The notes beneath the pieces were generated by a model, which was not told the origin of the DNA, searched no databases, and was given only the letters and a program-made list of their open reading frames with translations. A program made the position numbers and the translations under genes. 64,000 bases of DNA from CANKHJ01 sp035556495 (lineage in GTDB: Bacteria; Pseudomonadota; Alphaproteobacteria; Rhizobiales; Xanthobacteraceae), in NCBI GenBank assembly GCA_035556495.1, contig DATMEW010000074.1:1-64000 (forward strand), given 5' to 3'. Shown here piece by piece: positions 26,501-34,942 of this stretch. Position 1 is the stretch's first letter. Each line of letters opens with the position of its first letter.

Positions 26501-27271
26501 ATGGAGAATGCACTCCTCATCGGACTGTCGCGCCAGATGTCGCTGCAACGCGAACTGGCGACCGTCGCGAACAACATCGCGAACATCAACACCAACGGCT
26601 ACAAGGCCGATGGTGCGATATTCGAAGAGTATCTGATGCCCGTCGCCCGCGCGACGACCTTCATGCGCGGAGACGACCGGCTCAGCTTCGTGCAGGATCG
26701 CGCCACCTGGCACGATCTCAGCTCCGGCCCGCTGCGCCAGACCGGCAACGAACTGGACGTCGCCATCGATGGGGACGCGTTTCTGGCCGTGCAGACGCCG
26801 CGCGGCGAGCGCTACACCCGCAACGGTGCTTTGCAGATCAACGCCCAGGGCCAACTCGTGACGAGTGCGGGCGAGCTCGTGCTCGGCGACGGTGGGCCGA
26901 TCCAGTTCCAGCCGACCGACCGCGCGATCACCATCAGCGCGACCGGCAGCATCAGCGTTCGCGAAGGGGCAAATGCCGATGCGGATTCCGTGCGCGGACG
27001 GCTGCGTCTCGTCAGCTTTGCGCAAGCGGCCCGGTTGCAGAAAGACGGCTCCAGCCTGTTCGCGGCGCCCGCCGACATGGCGCCTGCTCCCGCGCCGGCG
27101 GAAATCCGCGTCATTCAGGGCGCGATCGAGCAGTCCAACGTCCGCGGCGTCGTGGAGATGTCGCGGATGATCGAGCTCAACCGCGCCTACACCAGCGTCA
27201 CCAGCATCCTGCAACAGCAGGGCGATCTCAGACGCACCGCCATCGAACGCCTTGCCGAAATGCCGGCCTAG
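26501..27271 (+). CDS. flgF: Flagellar proximal rod protein FlgF
   Basis: 256 residues from ATG 26501 (MENALLIGLSRQMSLQRELATVANNIANINTNGYKADG), the normal FlgF N-terminus. The middle contains QTGNELDVAIDGDAFLAVQTPRGERYTRNGAL and the C-terminus SNVRGVVEMSRMIELNRAYTSVTSILQQQGDLRRTAIERLAE. Earlier in-frame starts lie upstream of the predicted transcription start and are excluded. It begins flgF-flgG-flgA-flgH. A palindromic repeat follows directly after its stop. Confidence 0.95.
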   Translation: MENALLIGLSRQMSLQRELATVANNIANINTNGYKADGAIFEEYLMPVARATTFMRGDDRLSFVQDRATWHDLSSGPLRQTGNELDVAIDGDAFLAVQTPRGERYTRNGALQINAQGQLVTSAGELVLGDGGPIQFQPTDRAITISATGSISVREGANADADSVRGRLRLVSFAQAARLQKDGSSLFAAPADMAPAPAPAEIRVIQGAIEQSNVRGVVEMSRMIELNRAYTSVTSILQQQGDLRRTAIERLAEMPA

Positions 27272-27372
27272 GGTCTGATCCCACTTCGTTGAATCAGACC
27301 CGTCGGTACTCTTTTTGTTTGAGCATGATCTTGTCCGAAAACCGGTTCCCACTTTTCGGGATCATGCTCTAA
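27271..27372. repeat. Palindromic RIME-like intergenic repeat between flgF and flgG
   Basis: Hairpin 1 is GGGTCTGAT (27271-27279) with ATCAGACCC (27293-27301). Hairpin 2 is GAGCATGAT (27321-27329) with ATCATGCTC (27361-27369), and nested in it CCGAAAA pairs with TTTTCGG. The same unit occurs inverted at 62484-62580. Elements like this are scattered in Hyphomicrobiales genomes. Here it fills the operon gap and begins on the last base of the flgF stop codon. Confidence 0.8.
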
Positions 27373-27393
27373 CCCAGCGACGGAGACAGTCCC

Positions 27394-28182
27394 ATGCGCG
27401 CGCTTCACTCGGCCGCGACCGGCATGATGGCCCAGGAACTCAACGTCCAGGTCATCTCCAACAATATCGCGAACATGCGCACCACCGGCTACAAGCGCCA
27501 GCGTGCGGAGTTTCAGGATCTGCTCTATCAGCAGATCCGCCGCGTCGGCAGCCAGACCTCCGATCAGGGCAACATCCTGCCTGCCGGCATCGAACTCGGC
27601 GGCGGCGTCAAGACAGCCGGAACGCCCCGCGTCATGAGTCAGGGCAACATCCTGCCGACCCAGAAGGACTATGACGTCGCCATCCGGGGCGACGGCTTCT
27701 TCCGCATCCAGATGCCCGATGGCCGCACCGCCTACAGCCGCGACGGCTCTTTCGAACTGGATGCCCAGGGCCGCATCGTCACATCGCAGGGATATGTCGT
27801 TCAGCCCGGCATCACCGTGCCCCAGAACGCCACGTCCATCACCATCAACCAGCAGGGACAGGTCTCCGTCTCCGTGCCGGGACAGACGGCCCAGCAGCAA
27901 ATCGGGCAGATGGAACTGACGGCCTTCATCAACAAATCCGGCCTGCAAGCCATCGGCGACAACCTTTATCTGGAAACGCCCGCCTCCGGCGCGCCCCAGA
28001 ACGGCCTGCCCGGCGTGGACGGCTTCGGCACCCTGCTCCAGGGCAATCTCGAACAGGCCAATGTGGAAGCGGTGACGGAAATCTCCGACCTCATCGCGGC
28101 CCAGCGCGCCTATGAGATGAATGCCAAGGTGATCTCCGCGGCAGACCAGATGTTGCAGTCCACCTCCGGCATGCTGCGTTGA
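27394..28182 (+). CDS. flgG: Flagellar distal rod protein FlgG
   Basis: 262 residues, the usual FlgG length. MRALHSAATGMMAQELNVQVISNNIANMRTTGYKRQRAEFQDLLYQ begins it, GDGFFRIQMPDGRTAYSRDGSFELDAQGRIVTSQGYVV is the central motif, and SNVEAVTEISDLIAAQRAYEMNAKVIS-like C-terminal helix (with QANVEAVTEI) closes it. GGAG lies 8 bases before the ATG. It is separated from flgF by the palindromic repeat. Confidence 0.97.
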   Translation: MRALHSAATGMMAQELNVQVISNNIANMRTTGYKRQRAEFQDLLYQQIRRVGSQTSDQGNILPAGIELGGGVKTAGTPRVMSQGNILPTQKDYDVAIRGDGFFRIQMPDGRTAYSRDGSFELDAQGRIVTSQGYVVQPGITVPQNATSITINQQGQVSVSVPGQTAQQQIGQMELTAFINKSGLQAIGDNLYLETPASGAPQNGLPGVDGFGTLLQGNLEQANVEAVTEISDLIAAQRAYEMNAKVISAADQMLQSTSGMLR

Positions 28183-28193
28183 GGAGAGCCGCC

Positions 28194-29192
28194 ATGATCC
28201 GCCTCGCCACCCTCGCCGCGCTCCTCTCCGCCACGCTTGCTCCCGGCGCCGTTGCCCAGAGCGCCCTGCCCGCACTGAAAGCCGATGTGACGGTGACCAG
28301 CGAAGCTGTCCGCATCGGAGACCTGTTCGACAATGCCGGCGCCATCGCGGATATCGCCATCTTCCGCGCGCCCGACCTGGGCGGCACCGGCCATGTGCCG
28401 GTGCAGGCGGTTCTCGATGCAGTTCGCACCCATGGCCTCACAAAGATAGCAACCGGGGGCGTAACCGAGGTCAGCGTGACCCGCGCCAGCCGTCGCCTTG
28501 CCATCGCCGATATCAAAGCGGAGATCACACGCGCCATCGGGGCGCGGCATCCCGCCATCGACCTCACCCAGTTGGCCGTTGCGCTGGATGGCGACGCACG
28601 GGCGCTTCACCTCGACCCGGACGCGACCGGCAGTCTGGCAGCCCGGCGTCTTGATTATGATACACGGTCCGGCCGCTTTCAGGTGGTCTTTGCCGTGCCC
28701 GGCGCGGCGCGCGTCACGCAGATTCGCTTCACCGGTTCTGCCGTGGAGACCGTCGAAATACCTGTGCTGACCCGACCCCTGGCGCGAGGCGACGTCGTGA
28801 CCGCTGCCGATCTGACAATGGCGCGCCGCCCGAAAGCGGAGGCGGGACAGGATGTCATCCTCGATCAGGTTGCGGCCATCGGCAAATCCACGCGCCGGGC
28901 GATGCGGGCCGGTCAGGCCCTGCCTCAGACGGAGCTGACGCGCCCCGAACTGGTGGAGCGCAATGCGGCTGTCACCATCTTCTACGAACTGCCGGGCCTG
29001 ACGTTGACCGTGCGCGGCAAGGCGCTTCAAGGCGGCGCTGAAGGCGACATCATCGACGTCACCAACACCCAGTCCAAACGGAATTTTCAGGCGGTGGTGA
29101 CGGGACAGGGCCGCGTGAGCGTGACACCCGCCGCCCCCCACCGAACTCCCGACATGCATCTGGCTGCCGCCGCAACGACACGTACCGAGTGA
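28194..29192 (+). CDS. flgA: Flagellar P-ring assembly chaperone FlgA
   Basis: 332 residues from ATG 28194, which has GAGGAGAG 6 bases upstream. A signal peptide (to about residue 22, GAVAQ) precedes an N-terminal repeat domain and the C-terminal SAF-like FlgA domain (VPVLTRPLARGDVVTAADLTMARR-like segment, TRRAMRAGQALPQTELTRPELVERNAAVTIFYE, LTVRGKALQGGAEGDIIDVTN). It is longer than the roughly 220-residue enteric FlgA, as is usual in alphaproteobacteria. FlgA guides FlgI into the P ring. Confidence 0.92.
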   Translation: MIRLATLAALLSATLAPGAVAQSALPALKADVTVTSEAVRIGDLFDNAGAIADIAIFRAPDLGGTGHVPVQAVLDAVRTHGLTKIATGGVTEVSVTRASRRLAIADIKAEITRAIGARHPAIDLTQLAVALDGDARALHLDPDATGSLAARRLDYDTRSGRFQVVFAVPGAARVTQIRFTGSAVETVEIPVLTRPLARGDVVTAADLTMARRPKAEAGQDVILDQVAAIGKSTRRAMRAGQALPQTELTRPELVERNAAVTIFYELPGLTLTVRGKALQGGAEGDIIDVTNTQSKRNFQAVVTGQGRVSVTPAAPHRTPDMHLAAAATTRTE

Positions 29193-29197
29193 TTGCC

Positions 29198-29983
29198 ATG
29201 ACCCATCTCAATCCAGTTGACACGACCGCGCAACGCCACCGCCCGCGGCCGGCCCAGCTCATGTCCGTAACGCTGGTGATCTCGGCGGGGCTGCTGGCCA
29301 GCGGCTGCTCAGCTTTCGACCGGCTGCGCAATGTGGGCGAGCAGCCCGCGCTGGCCGCCATCGACAATCCCACCGCCCAGCCGGGCTACCGTCCGGTGCA
29401 GATGCCGATGCCCGCGGCACAGCCAGCGACCTACAATCCGAATTCGTTGTGGCGCAACGGCTCCCGCGCGTTCTTCAAGGATCAGCGCGCCCATCAGGTC
29501 GGCGATATTCTCACCGTGCGCGTCAATGTCGCGGACAGGGCCGCCATCGCCAATCAGACCCAGCGCAGCCGGACCAATGCGGAGAACTCCGGCGTTTCGG
29601 ACTTTGCCGGCTCGCAGACGATGGGCTTCAGTGCCGCACTTCCGGGCAGGCTGCTGACGGCGGACTCCAACTCCTCCAGCGACGGCAAGGGTTCGGTCAA
29701 CCGGCAGGAGGCCTTGCGCACCAATGTCGCCGGCGTCGTCACGCAGGTCTTGCCGAATGGCAACCTGGTGATCGAAGGCAAGCAGGAAATCCGGGTGAAT
29801 TTCGAGATCCGGGAATTGATCGTCGCCGGCATCGTCCGCCCCGAGGATATCGAGAGCGACAACACCATCGACTCCACCAAGATCGCGGAAGCGCGCATCG
29901 CCTACGGCGGCCGCGGCCAGATCACCGATGTGCAGCAGCCCCGCTACGGGCAGCAGGTGCTGGATATCCTCCTGCCGTTCTGA
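29198..29983 (+). CDS. flgH: Flagellar L-ring lipoprotein FlgH
   Basis: About 261 residues (264 from a GTG at 29189 that overlaps the flgA stop). The lipobox LLASGC gives the lipidated Cys near residue 37. The FlgH core is NPNSLWRNGSRAFFKDQRAHQVGDILTVRVNVADRAAIANQTQRSR, then VTQVLPNGNLVIEGKQEIRVNFE and the C-terminal GGRGQITDVQQPRYGQQVLDILLPF. It forms the outer-membrane L ring and ends the flgF operon. Confidence 0.96.
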   Translation: MTHLNPVDTTAQRHRPRPAQLMSVTLVISAGLLASGCSAFDRLRNVGEQPALAAIDNPTAQPGYRPVQMPMPAAQPATYNPNSLWRNGSRAFFKDQRAHQVGDILTVRVNVADRAAIANQTQRSRTNAENSGVSDFAGSQTMGFSAALPGRLLTADSNSSSDGKGSVNRQEALRTNVAGVVTQVLPNGNLVIEGKQEIRVNFEIRELIVAGIVRPEDIESDNTIDSTKIAEARIAYGGRGQITDVQQPRYGQQVLDILLPF

Positions 29984-30122
29984 CGTTCGATCCTCACCGC
30001 AGATCAGGCTTCACAAGCTCCCGCGCCACGGCAGTGCATTGCCGCGGCGTCACGGCCTCCGGCTTCTCCCGGCCGGGGGCCGTTTCACATCTCGATGGAA
30101 GTCGTGCCGAGCGGTCGCGGCT

Positions 30123-30539
30123 TCAATCGTCGCGATAGACGCGCTCGCGGCGCTCATGCCGCTCCTGCGCCTCGACGGACAGGGTCGCGATCGGACGGGC
30201 TTCCAGACGCTTCAGCGAGATCGGCTCGCCGGTCTCCTCGCAATAGCCGTAGGTCCCGTCCTCGATACGGCCGAGGGCTTCGTCGATCTTGGCGATCAGC
30301 TTGCGCTGCCGGTCCCGGGCGCGCAGCTCGATGGCGCGGTCGGTTTCCGACGAGGCGCGGTCCGCAATATCGGGATGGTTCTGGTTCTCATCCTGAAGAT
30401 GCTGGAGGGTCTCCTTCGCCTCCTTCAGAATTTCCTCTTTCCAGGCCAGCAGGCGTGCGCGGAAATATTCGCGCTGCCGTTCGTTCATGAACGGCTCCTT
30501 GTCCGACGGCCGATAGGTCTTCGCCTTGTCGCTTGGCAT
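30123..30539 (-). CDS. dksA: RNA polymerase-binding transcription factor DksA
   Basis: 138 residues. The long coiled coil (FMNERQREYFRARLLAWKEEILKEAKETLQHLQDENQNHPDIADRASSETDRAIELRARDRQ) carries the two acidic tip residues (D-x-x-D region DIADRAS) and the zinc-binding region GTYGYCEETGEPI retains one Cys, with the others replaced, as in some alphaproteobacterial DksA proteins. Start at 30539 follows a GGGGA sequence. It is expressed opposite the flgF operon and next to fliX. DksA with ppGpp modulates transcription initiation. Confidence 0.9.
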   Translation of the reverse strand: MPSDKAKTYRPSDKEPFMNERQREYFRARLLAWKEEILKEAKETLQHLQDENQNHPDIADRASSETDRAIELRARDRQRKLIAKIDEALGRIEDGTYGYCEETGEPISLKRLEARPIATLSVEAQERHERRERVYRDD

Positions 30540-30678
30540 CGCCGATCCCCGAACCAGATAACGTCCACTCTGGTGAGCGGCGCTTATATCGTTCCGGTCC
30601 GAGAACGACAACATGGGATCGTTAACCTTTTTCCGGGCTGCCAAAAACCTCACAAGCTATTGATTTATAATGTATTTT

Positions 30679-31116
30679 TTACACACCAATGACGGGAGCC
30701 TGACCCCGCGCAGCCTCCGCCTTTGCCAGCTCGACCTCGACCCTGAGGCTGATCTCCCCCAGCACGGTGTCCAGCCCGCTGTCGCCGGTCTCCTCGCGCA
30801 GCATATCGGCGGCAGTTCTGAGCCGGGACAGAACCGTGCCCGACAGTGGCCCGCCAAGCAGGCCGACCTTGATCTCTTCCAGCATGTCGAGCGCGAGCCG
30901 GCCGCGCCGAACACCATGACGGCGCCGCTCACCGGGATCGTCCATGCCCTGCAAGGCGATGAGCGTCTCGATACCGCCAACGGTGCGCAGGGGCAGGCTT
31001 CCAGCAGCCGATTGCGCGGCCGGAGGCTGCGGCAGGCTGAAACCGGACGCAGACGCGGCGCGCGGGGCGCTGGCCATGGCCGCGACCGATGGCCCCGTTG
31101 GTCCCGTGATACGCAT
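30679..31116 (-). CDS. fliX: Flagellar assembly regulator FliX
   Basis: 145 residues beginning MRITGPTGPSVAA and ending with helical DMLREETGDSGLDTVLGEISLRVEVELAKAEAARGQ, the conserved FliX pattern. FliX in Caulobacter links basal-body assembly to FlbD activity, and so to sigma-54 flagellar promoters. A CtrA half-site lies 52 bases upstream. The start at 31116 is chosen for the MRITGP family start. It is divergent from flgI. Confidence 0.9.
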   Translation of the reverse strand: MRITGPTGPSVAAMASAPRAASASGFSLPQPPAAQSAAGSLPLRTVGGIETLIALQGMDDPGERRRHGVRRGRLALDMLEEIKVGLLGGPLSGTVLSRLRTAADMLREETGDSGLDTVLGEISLRVEVELAKAEAARGQAPVIGV

Positions 31117-31167
31117 GAAATCGAATCCTCGTGGGCCGCGTGGTGACGAGATCATGCAACGCCCCCC

Positions 31168-31175
31168 ATGGTTAA
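31168..31175 (-). promoter_or_regulatory. CtrA half-site upstream of fliX
   Basis: TTAACCAT on the minus strand, 52 bases before fliX. fliX in Caulobacter is under CtrA control, which fits. Confidence 0.45.
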
Positions 31176-31191
31176 CCGGACGTAAACGAAC

Positions 31192-31206
31192 CGGCAAAAA
31201 CTGCCG
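31192..31206 (+). promoter_or_regulatory. Candidate FlbD (ftr-type) enhancer for flgI
   Basis: CGGCA-AAAAC-TGCCG, a perfect 5-base inverted repeat with 5-base spacer, about 97 bases upstream of the sigma-54 -24 element. A further half-site CGGCAAAGGCGGG follows at 31210. Confidence 0.6.
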
Positions 31207-31300
31207 CATCGGCAAAGGCGGGCCACCGTCGCGGAGTAGGGGAAGAACCGGACACACGAAAATTATCAGATATATCAGATACCTGCATTGAAAACCCAAA

Positions 31301-31317
31301 CTGGCACGGGTTTCGCT
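31301..31317 (+). promoter_or_regulatory. Sigma-54 promoter of flgI
   Basis: CTGGCACGGGTTTCGCT has GG and GC separated by 10 bases and a perfect CTGGCACG -24 element. The -12 element (TTCGCT) departs by one base. The predicted start near 31328 leaves a 27-base leader before flgI. Confidence 0.75.
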
Positions 31318-31354
31318 GACACGACTTCACGCACAGACGTGCAGGAGATGCGGC

Positions 31355-32464
31355 ATGACAACAGCATGGAAGACGGCATTGGCGGCCATCGCCATGCTTG
31401 CCAGCTTGGCGCTTCCGGCCGCGGCAACCTCGCGAATCAAGGATTTGGCGAATGTCGAGGGCATCCGCCAGAACCAGTTGATCGGCTACGGTCTGGTTGT
31501 CGGCCTCAACGGCTCCGGCGACACGCTGAACAACGCGCCCTTCACCCGTCAGTCCCTGCAAGCCATGCTGGAGCGGCTCGGCGTGAACGTCCGTGGCGCG
31601 CAGATGCGCACCGGCAATGTCGCCGCGGTCATGGTGACGGCGAACCTGCCCGCTTTCGGCACCCAGGGCACGCGCATCGACGTCACCGTATCCGCGCTGG
31701 GAGACGCCAAGAGCCTCCAGGGCGGCACCCTTCTGGTCACGCCCCTGCTTGGCGCCGATGGCAACGTCTATGCCGTCGCGCAGGGCTCGCTCGCCATCGG
31801 CGGCTTTCAGGCCGAAGGCGAGGCCGCCAAGATCACGCGCGGCGTGCCGACCGTCGGCCGCATCACCAATGGCGCGATCATCGAGCGGGAAATCGAGTTC
31901 GCGCTGAACCGTCTCGGCCAGGTGCGCCTGGCTTTGCGCAATGCCGATTTCACCACGGCCAAACGCATCGCGGCCGCCGTCAACGATTTTATCGGCGCAG
32001 CCACCGCAGAGCCGATCGATCCGTCCACGGTTCAGCTCACCCTGCCCGCATCCTATCGCGGCAATCTGGTCGCGCTGCTGACGGAGATCGAACAGCTCCA
32101 GATCGAGCCCGACCTTGCCGCCAAGATCGTCATCGACGAACGCTCCGGCGTGATCGTAATGGGACGGGATGTCCGGGTGTCCACCGTGGCCGTGGCCCAG
32201 GGTAATCTGACGGTGACCATCTCCGAAACACCCGTGGTCAGCCAGCCGGCGCCCTTCTCTGACGGCGAAACCAGAGTCGTTCCCCGCTCCCGCATCGGCG
32301 TCCAGGAGGATGGCCGCAAGCTCGCCATCGTGAAGGACGGCATGTCCCTGCAACAACTGGTCGACGGACTGAACGCGCTGGGCATCGGACCACGCGACAT
32401 GATCGCAATTCTTCAGGCCATCAAGGCTTCCGGCGCGATCCAGGCCGAAATCGAGGTGATGTGA
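31355..32464 (+). CDS. flgI: Flagellar P-ring protein FlgI
   Basis: 369 residues with a signal peptide (cleavage near AAAT). The FlgI motif SRIKDLANVEGIRQNQLIGYGLVVGLNGSGDTLNNAPFTRQSLQAMLERLGVNV is complete, as are TRIDVTVSALGDAKSLQGGTLL and the C-terminal LVDGLNALGIGPRDMIAILQAIKASGAIQAEIEVM. Length is standard. Its stop overlaps the next start (GTGATG). Confidence 0.97.
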   Translation: MTTAWKTALAAIAMLASLALPAAATSRIKDLANVEGIRQNQLIGYGLVVGLNGSGDTLNNAPFTRQSLQAMLERLGVNVRGAQMRTGNVAAVMVTANLPAFGTQGTRIDVTVSALGDAKSLQGGTLLVTPLLGADGNVYAVAQGSLAIGGFQAEGEAAKITRGVPTVGRITNGAIIEREIEFALNRLGQVRLALRNADFTTAKRIAAAVNDFIGAATAEPIDPSTVQLTLPASYRGNLVALLTEIEQLQIEPDLAAKIVIDERSGVIVMGRDVRVSTVAVAQGNLTVTISETPVVSQPAPFSDGETRVVPRSRIGVQEDGRKLAIVKDGMSLQQLVDGLNALGIGPRDMIAILQAIKASGAIQAEIEVM

Positions 32465-32805
32465 TGGACGCCTTGTCCGGCATCAGCCCTGCCATTTTTC
32501 AACAGCCGCAGGATATCCTCGCCGCCGGCAGCCTGCCGATGCGTACCGCCCAGCCGGCGACGAAGGACCGGACGCGGGAGACCGCCACGGACTTCGAAGC
32601 CGTATTTCTCAACAGCATGTTCAACGAGATGTTTACAGGCATCGATAGCGAGGGCCCCTTCGGCGGCAACGGCGCGAGCGGGGTATGGCGATCATTCCTC
32701 ACAGAGGAATACGCCAAGTCCTTTGCGAAGGCCGGCGGCATCGGCATCGGCGATCAGGTCTATCGCCAGTTGCTGGCGCAGCAGGAAGCAAATCCAGCCA
32801 TTTAG
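32464..32805 (+). CDS. Rod-binding protein (FlgJ N-terminal domain type, CheL-like)
   Basis: The 113-residue protein contains only the rod-binding domain of FlgJ (TATDFEAVFLNSMFNEMFTG, GGNGASGVWRSFLTEEYAKSFAKAGGIGIGDQVYRQLLAQQE). The peptidoglycan hydrolase half is absent, as in alphaproteobacteria, where the corresponding Caulobacter gene is called cheL. Another protein must open the cell wall for the rod. It lies between flgI and an FlgN/FlbY-like gene, the same order as in Caulobacter. Confidence 0.88.
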   Translation: MDALSGISPAIFQQPQDILAAGSLPMRTAQPATKDRTRETATDFEAVFLNSMFNEMFTGIDSEGPFGGNGASGVWRSFLTEEYAKSFAKAGGIGIGDQVYRQLLAQQEANPAI

Positions 32806-32867
32806 CCCTGCGGTGGCACACGGACGGCAAGCCTCGCTTTCCGATACGCACAGGACGGAGACAAACA

Positions 32868-33356
32868 ATGACCGTGCATCGACACGCGACTGCGCCGGGA
32901 AGCGCCGACAACGTCATCGCCAGCGTTGCGGAAGCGCAGACCATGACCACACGCATCCTCCAAACGATGGAATCGCTGGAACAAGTGGTCCTGCAAGAGA
33001 CCGAAGCTCTACGCGCGGGAAAACTCAACGAGGCCATGGACCTTGGGTCAAGCAAGACGGAATATTCCCGCCGCTACATGGCCGAAGCGATGAATATCCA
33101 GGCTAACCACGGCTTCCTGAGAGAGCAGCTTCCCACCCTCTGGCAGGCACTCCAGCGGCGTCATGAGTCGTTTCGTGCCGTACTGCAACAGAATCTCATG
33201 GTGCTGGCGACCTCTCATGCCGTGTCCGAAGGCATTGTTCGCGGGGTTTCAGACGCGCTTGCCAGCAAAGCTGCGCCGACGACTTATGGCGGAGGCGGCC
33301 GTCCCGCCACGTATCGGACTCCAGCCCAGCCCCTCGCCGTCAGCCGCGTCCTCTGA
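32868..33356 (+). CDS. FlgN/FlbY-like flagellar protein
   Basis: 162 residues, mostly helical, with SVAEAQTMTTRILQTMESLEQVVLQETEALRAGKLNEAMDLGSSK at the start, similar to FlgN-type export chaperones for hook-associated proteins. The C-terminal tail is basic and Pro-rich. GGAG lies 7 bases before ATG 32868. Position after flgI and the rod-binding gene matches flbY in Caulobacter. The match is by position and helical pattern, not by a strong signature. Confidence 0.7.
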   Translation: MTVHRHATAPGSADNVIASVAEAQTMTTRILQTMESLEQVVLQETEALRAGKLNEAMDLGSSKTEYSRRYMAEAMNIQANHGFLREQLPTLWQALQRRHESFRAVLQQNLMVLATSHAVSEGIVRGVSDALASKAAPTTYGGGGRPATYRTPAQPLAVSRVL

Positions 33357-33404
33357 AGCCGCAGGACAGCCGCGAAAATCGCGGCGTCAAATGCCTTCTG
33401 TTAA

Positions 33405-33433
33405 AAAGAAACGGGACGCCGAAGCGCCCCGTT
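33405..33433 (-). terminator. Rho-independent terminator of the first flagellin gene
   Basis: On the minus strand a stem of AACGGGGCG with CGTCCCGTT, a loop of TTCG, and then TTTCTTTTT. It lies 25 bases past the flagellin stop. A second small hairpin (GCCGCGA-AAA-TCGCGGC, 33369-33385) is adjacent. Confidence 0.75.
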
Positions 33434-33457
33434 CCCAATCTTGAACGAGAGGCTCTC

Positions 33458-34942
33458 TTAGAAGAGACGCAGCACGGCCTGATCCGCCTGGGCGGCCATG
33501 GACAGCGCAGTGGTCGAGAGCTGCTGACGGGTCTGCAACGCCAGCAGGTTGGCGCCTTCCTCGTTGGTATCGGCCAGCACCAGAGCATCCGCACCCGTCT
33601 GGAGGGTGTTGATCATGTTCTTGGTGAAGTCCTGACGGGTCTGCACCGTGGTCAGGTTCGAACCGAACTTGGCGGCCTGGGTGCGCAGGCTGCTCAGAGC
33701 GGAATCGAGACCGGCGAGGACCGTATCCAGCGAGCTGTTGGCCTGGAATTCGTCACCGCTCAGCGCAGTCAGATTCAGACCGCCGGACGTGAAGTCCACG
33801 CCGGTGATGGTCTGGGAGCTGGAACCATCCTCGTTGAACACGACCTTGAGATTGTCGCCGCTCAGGAGATTGATGCCATTGTAGGAGGCATCGCGCGCCA
33901 GCGCATCGATCTGGGTCAGCAGGTCGTTATACTGCTGTTGCAGGTTCGCGCGCGTGGCGCTCGGCGTGGTGACGGTTCCCGTCGGCTCATAGACGCCACC
34001 CGGAGCCGTGAAGCCCAGAGCGGATGCAGCGGTGCCGCCGATCGTGATGTTGTCGGAGGAGGTCGAGGCGATCTCGATGGCGCCGCCCGAGGTGAGCGAG
34101 GCAGTGATGCCGGTGCCGAGGCTCAGGCCGCCCAGCCAGGAGTCCACGTCCGCACGTGTCGTGGACGCAGTGATGTTGAACGTATTGGCGGAACCTGAAC
34201 CAACTGCGATGCTGAGCGACTGGCCGGCCAGCGCGGACAGGGTCGAGTTGGTCGGGTCCGCAGTGGTGTTGCCGGTGCCAAAGCCTGCCTTGGCAGCGCC
34301 GGTGCCGCTGACGGTGATGGTATCGTTCGCATTGTTCGACGCGATCTCGATCTCGCCATCACCATTCACAGAGGCGGCCCAGGTCGCCGCGCCGCCGTTG
34401 AGCGCCGTAAGCACGTCCTGGACGGTCTGCGCGGACGGATCGGCGCCGACGGTGAAGGTCGTCGTGTTGGTGCCATCGCTGACGGAAATCGTTTCGCCCG
34501 TGGCAAGGCCAAGAGAAGCGGCGTTAAGCGCCGTGCCTGTGGTCAGAGAACCGACGGTGCCGGTCGCCACGGCGGCGCTGTCAGCAGCGATCGCGCCGCC
34601 CGTCACCGTCTGCGCATAGGTGGCGGTGGCCGCCGCGGCGCCCAGCGCCTGCTTGGCGATGGACTTGGCGGATTCAACCAGCTTGGTCAGCGACGAGATG
34701 CCGGTGTCGGCGGCCTTCAGCGTTTGCTGGGCCTGGCCGATGGAGTCGAGTAGGCCGTTGAGGTCGCTCGCGCGGTTCTGAAGCGACTGCGACGTGAAGT
34801 AGTTGGTCGGATTGTCGAGGGCCGAGTTGACCTTCTTGCCGGTGGCGAGGCGGTTCTGCGTCAGGCTCATCATCTGAGCGGTCGACTGCAGGGACAGGAG
34901 ATTTTGACGAACCCCGGCGGACAAGGTGATGTTGCTAGCCAT
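33458..34942 (-). CDS. Flagellin (copy 1)
   Basis: 494 residues from ATG 34942 (MASNITLSAGVRQNLLSLQ), ending in AAQADQAVLRLF. Conserved flagellin ends: N-terminal TAQMMSLTQNRLATGKKVNSALDNPTNYFTSQSLQNRASDLNGLLDSI, and C-terminal TNEEGANLLALQTRQQLSTTALSMAAQADQAV. The middle (about residues 100-340) is Thr/Ser/Ala-rich and contains flagellin hook IN-type modules (SLSIAVGSGSANTFNI). It is Caulobacter-like in its ends. The gene is divergent from a second flagellin gene, 282 bases away. Confidence 0.95.
   Translation of the reverse strand: MASNITLSAGVRQNLLSLQSTAQMMSLTQNRLATGKKVNSALDNPTNYFTSQSLQNRASDLNGLLDSIGQAQQTLKAADTGISSLTKLVESAKSIAKQALGAAAATATYAQTVTGGAIAADSAAVATGTVGSLTTGTALNAASLGLATGETISVSDGTNTTTFTVGADPSAQTVQDVLTALNGGAATWAASVNGDGEIEIASNNANDTITVSGTGAAKAGFGTGNTTADPTNSTLSALAGQSLSIAVGSGSANTFNITASTTRADVDSWLGGLSLGTGITASLTSGGAIEIASTSSDNITIGGTAASALGFTAPGGVYEPTGTVTTPSATRANLQQQYNDLLTQIDALARDASYNGINLLSGDNLKVVFNEDGSSSQTITGVDFTSGGLNLTALSGDEFQANSSLDTVLAGLDSALSSLRTQAAKFGSNLTTVQTRQDFTKNMINTLQTGADALVLADTNEEGANLLALQTRQQLSTTALSMAAQADQAVLRLF

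Noticed and set aside
27271..27372. CRISPR-like or mobile element in the flgF-flgG gap
   Set aside because: Only one unit is present at the site, without spacers or a transposase. The inverted match at 62484 shows a dispersed palindromic repeat.
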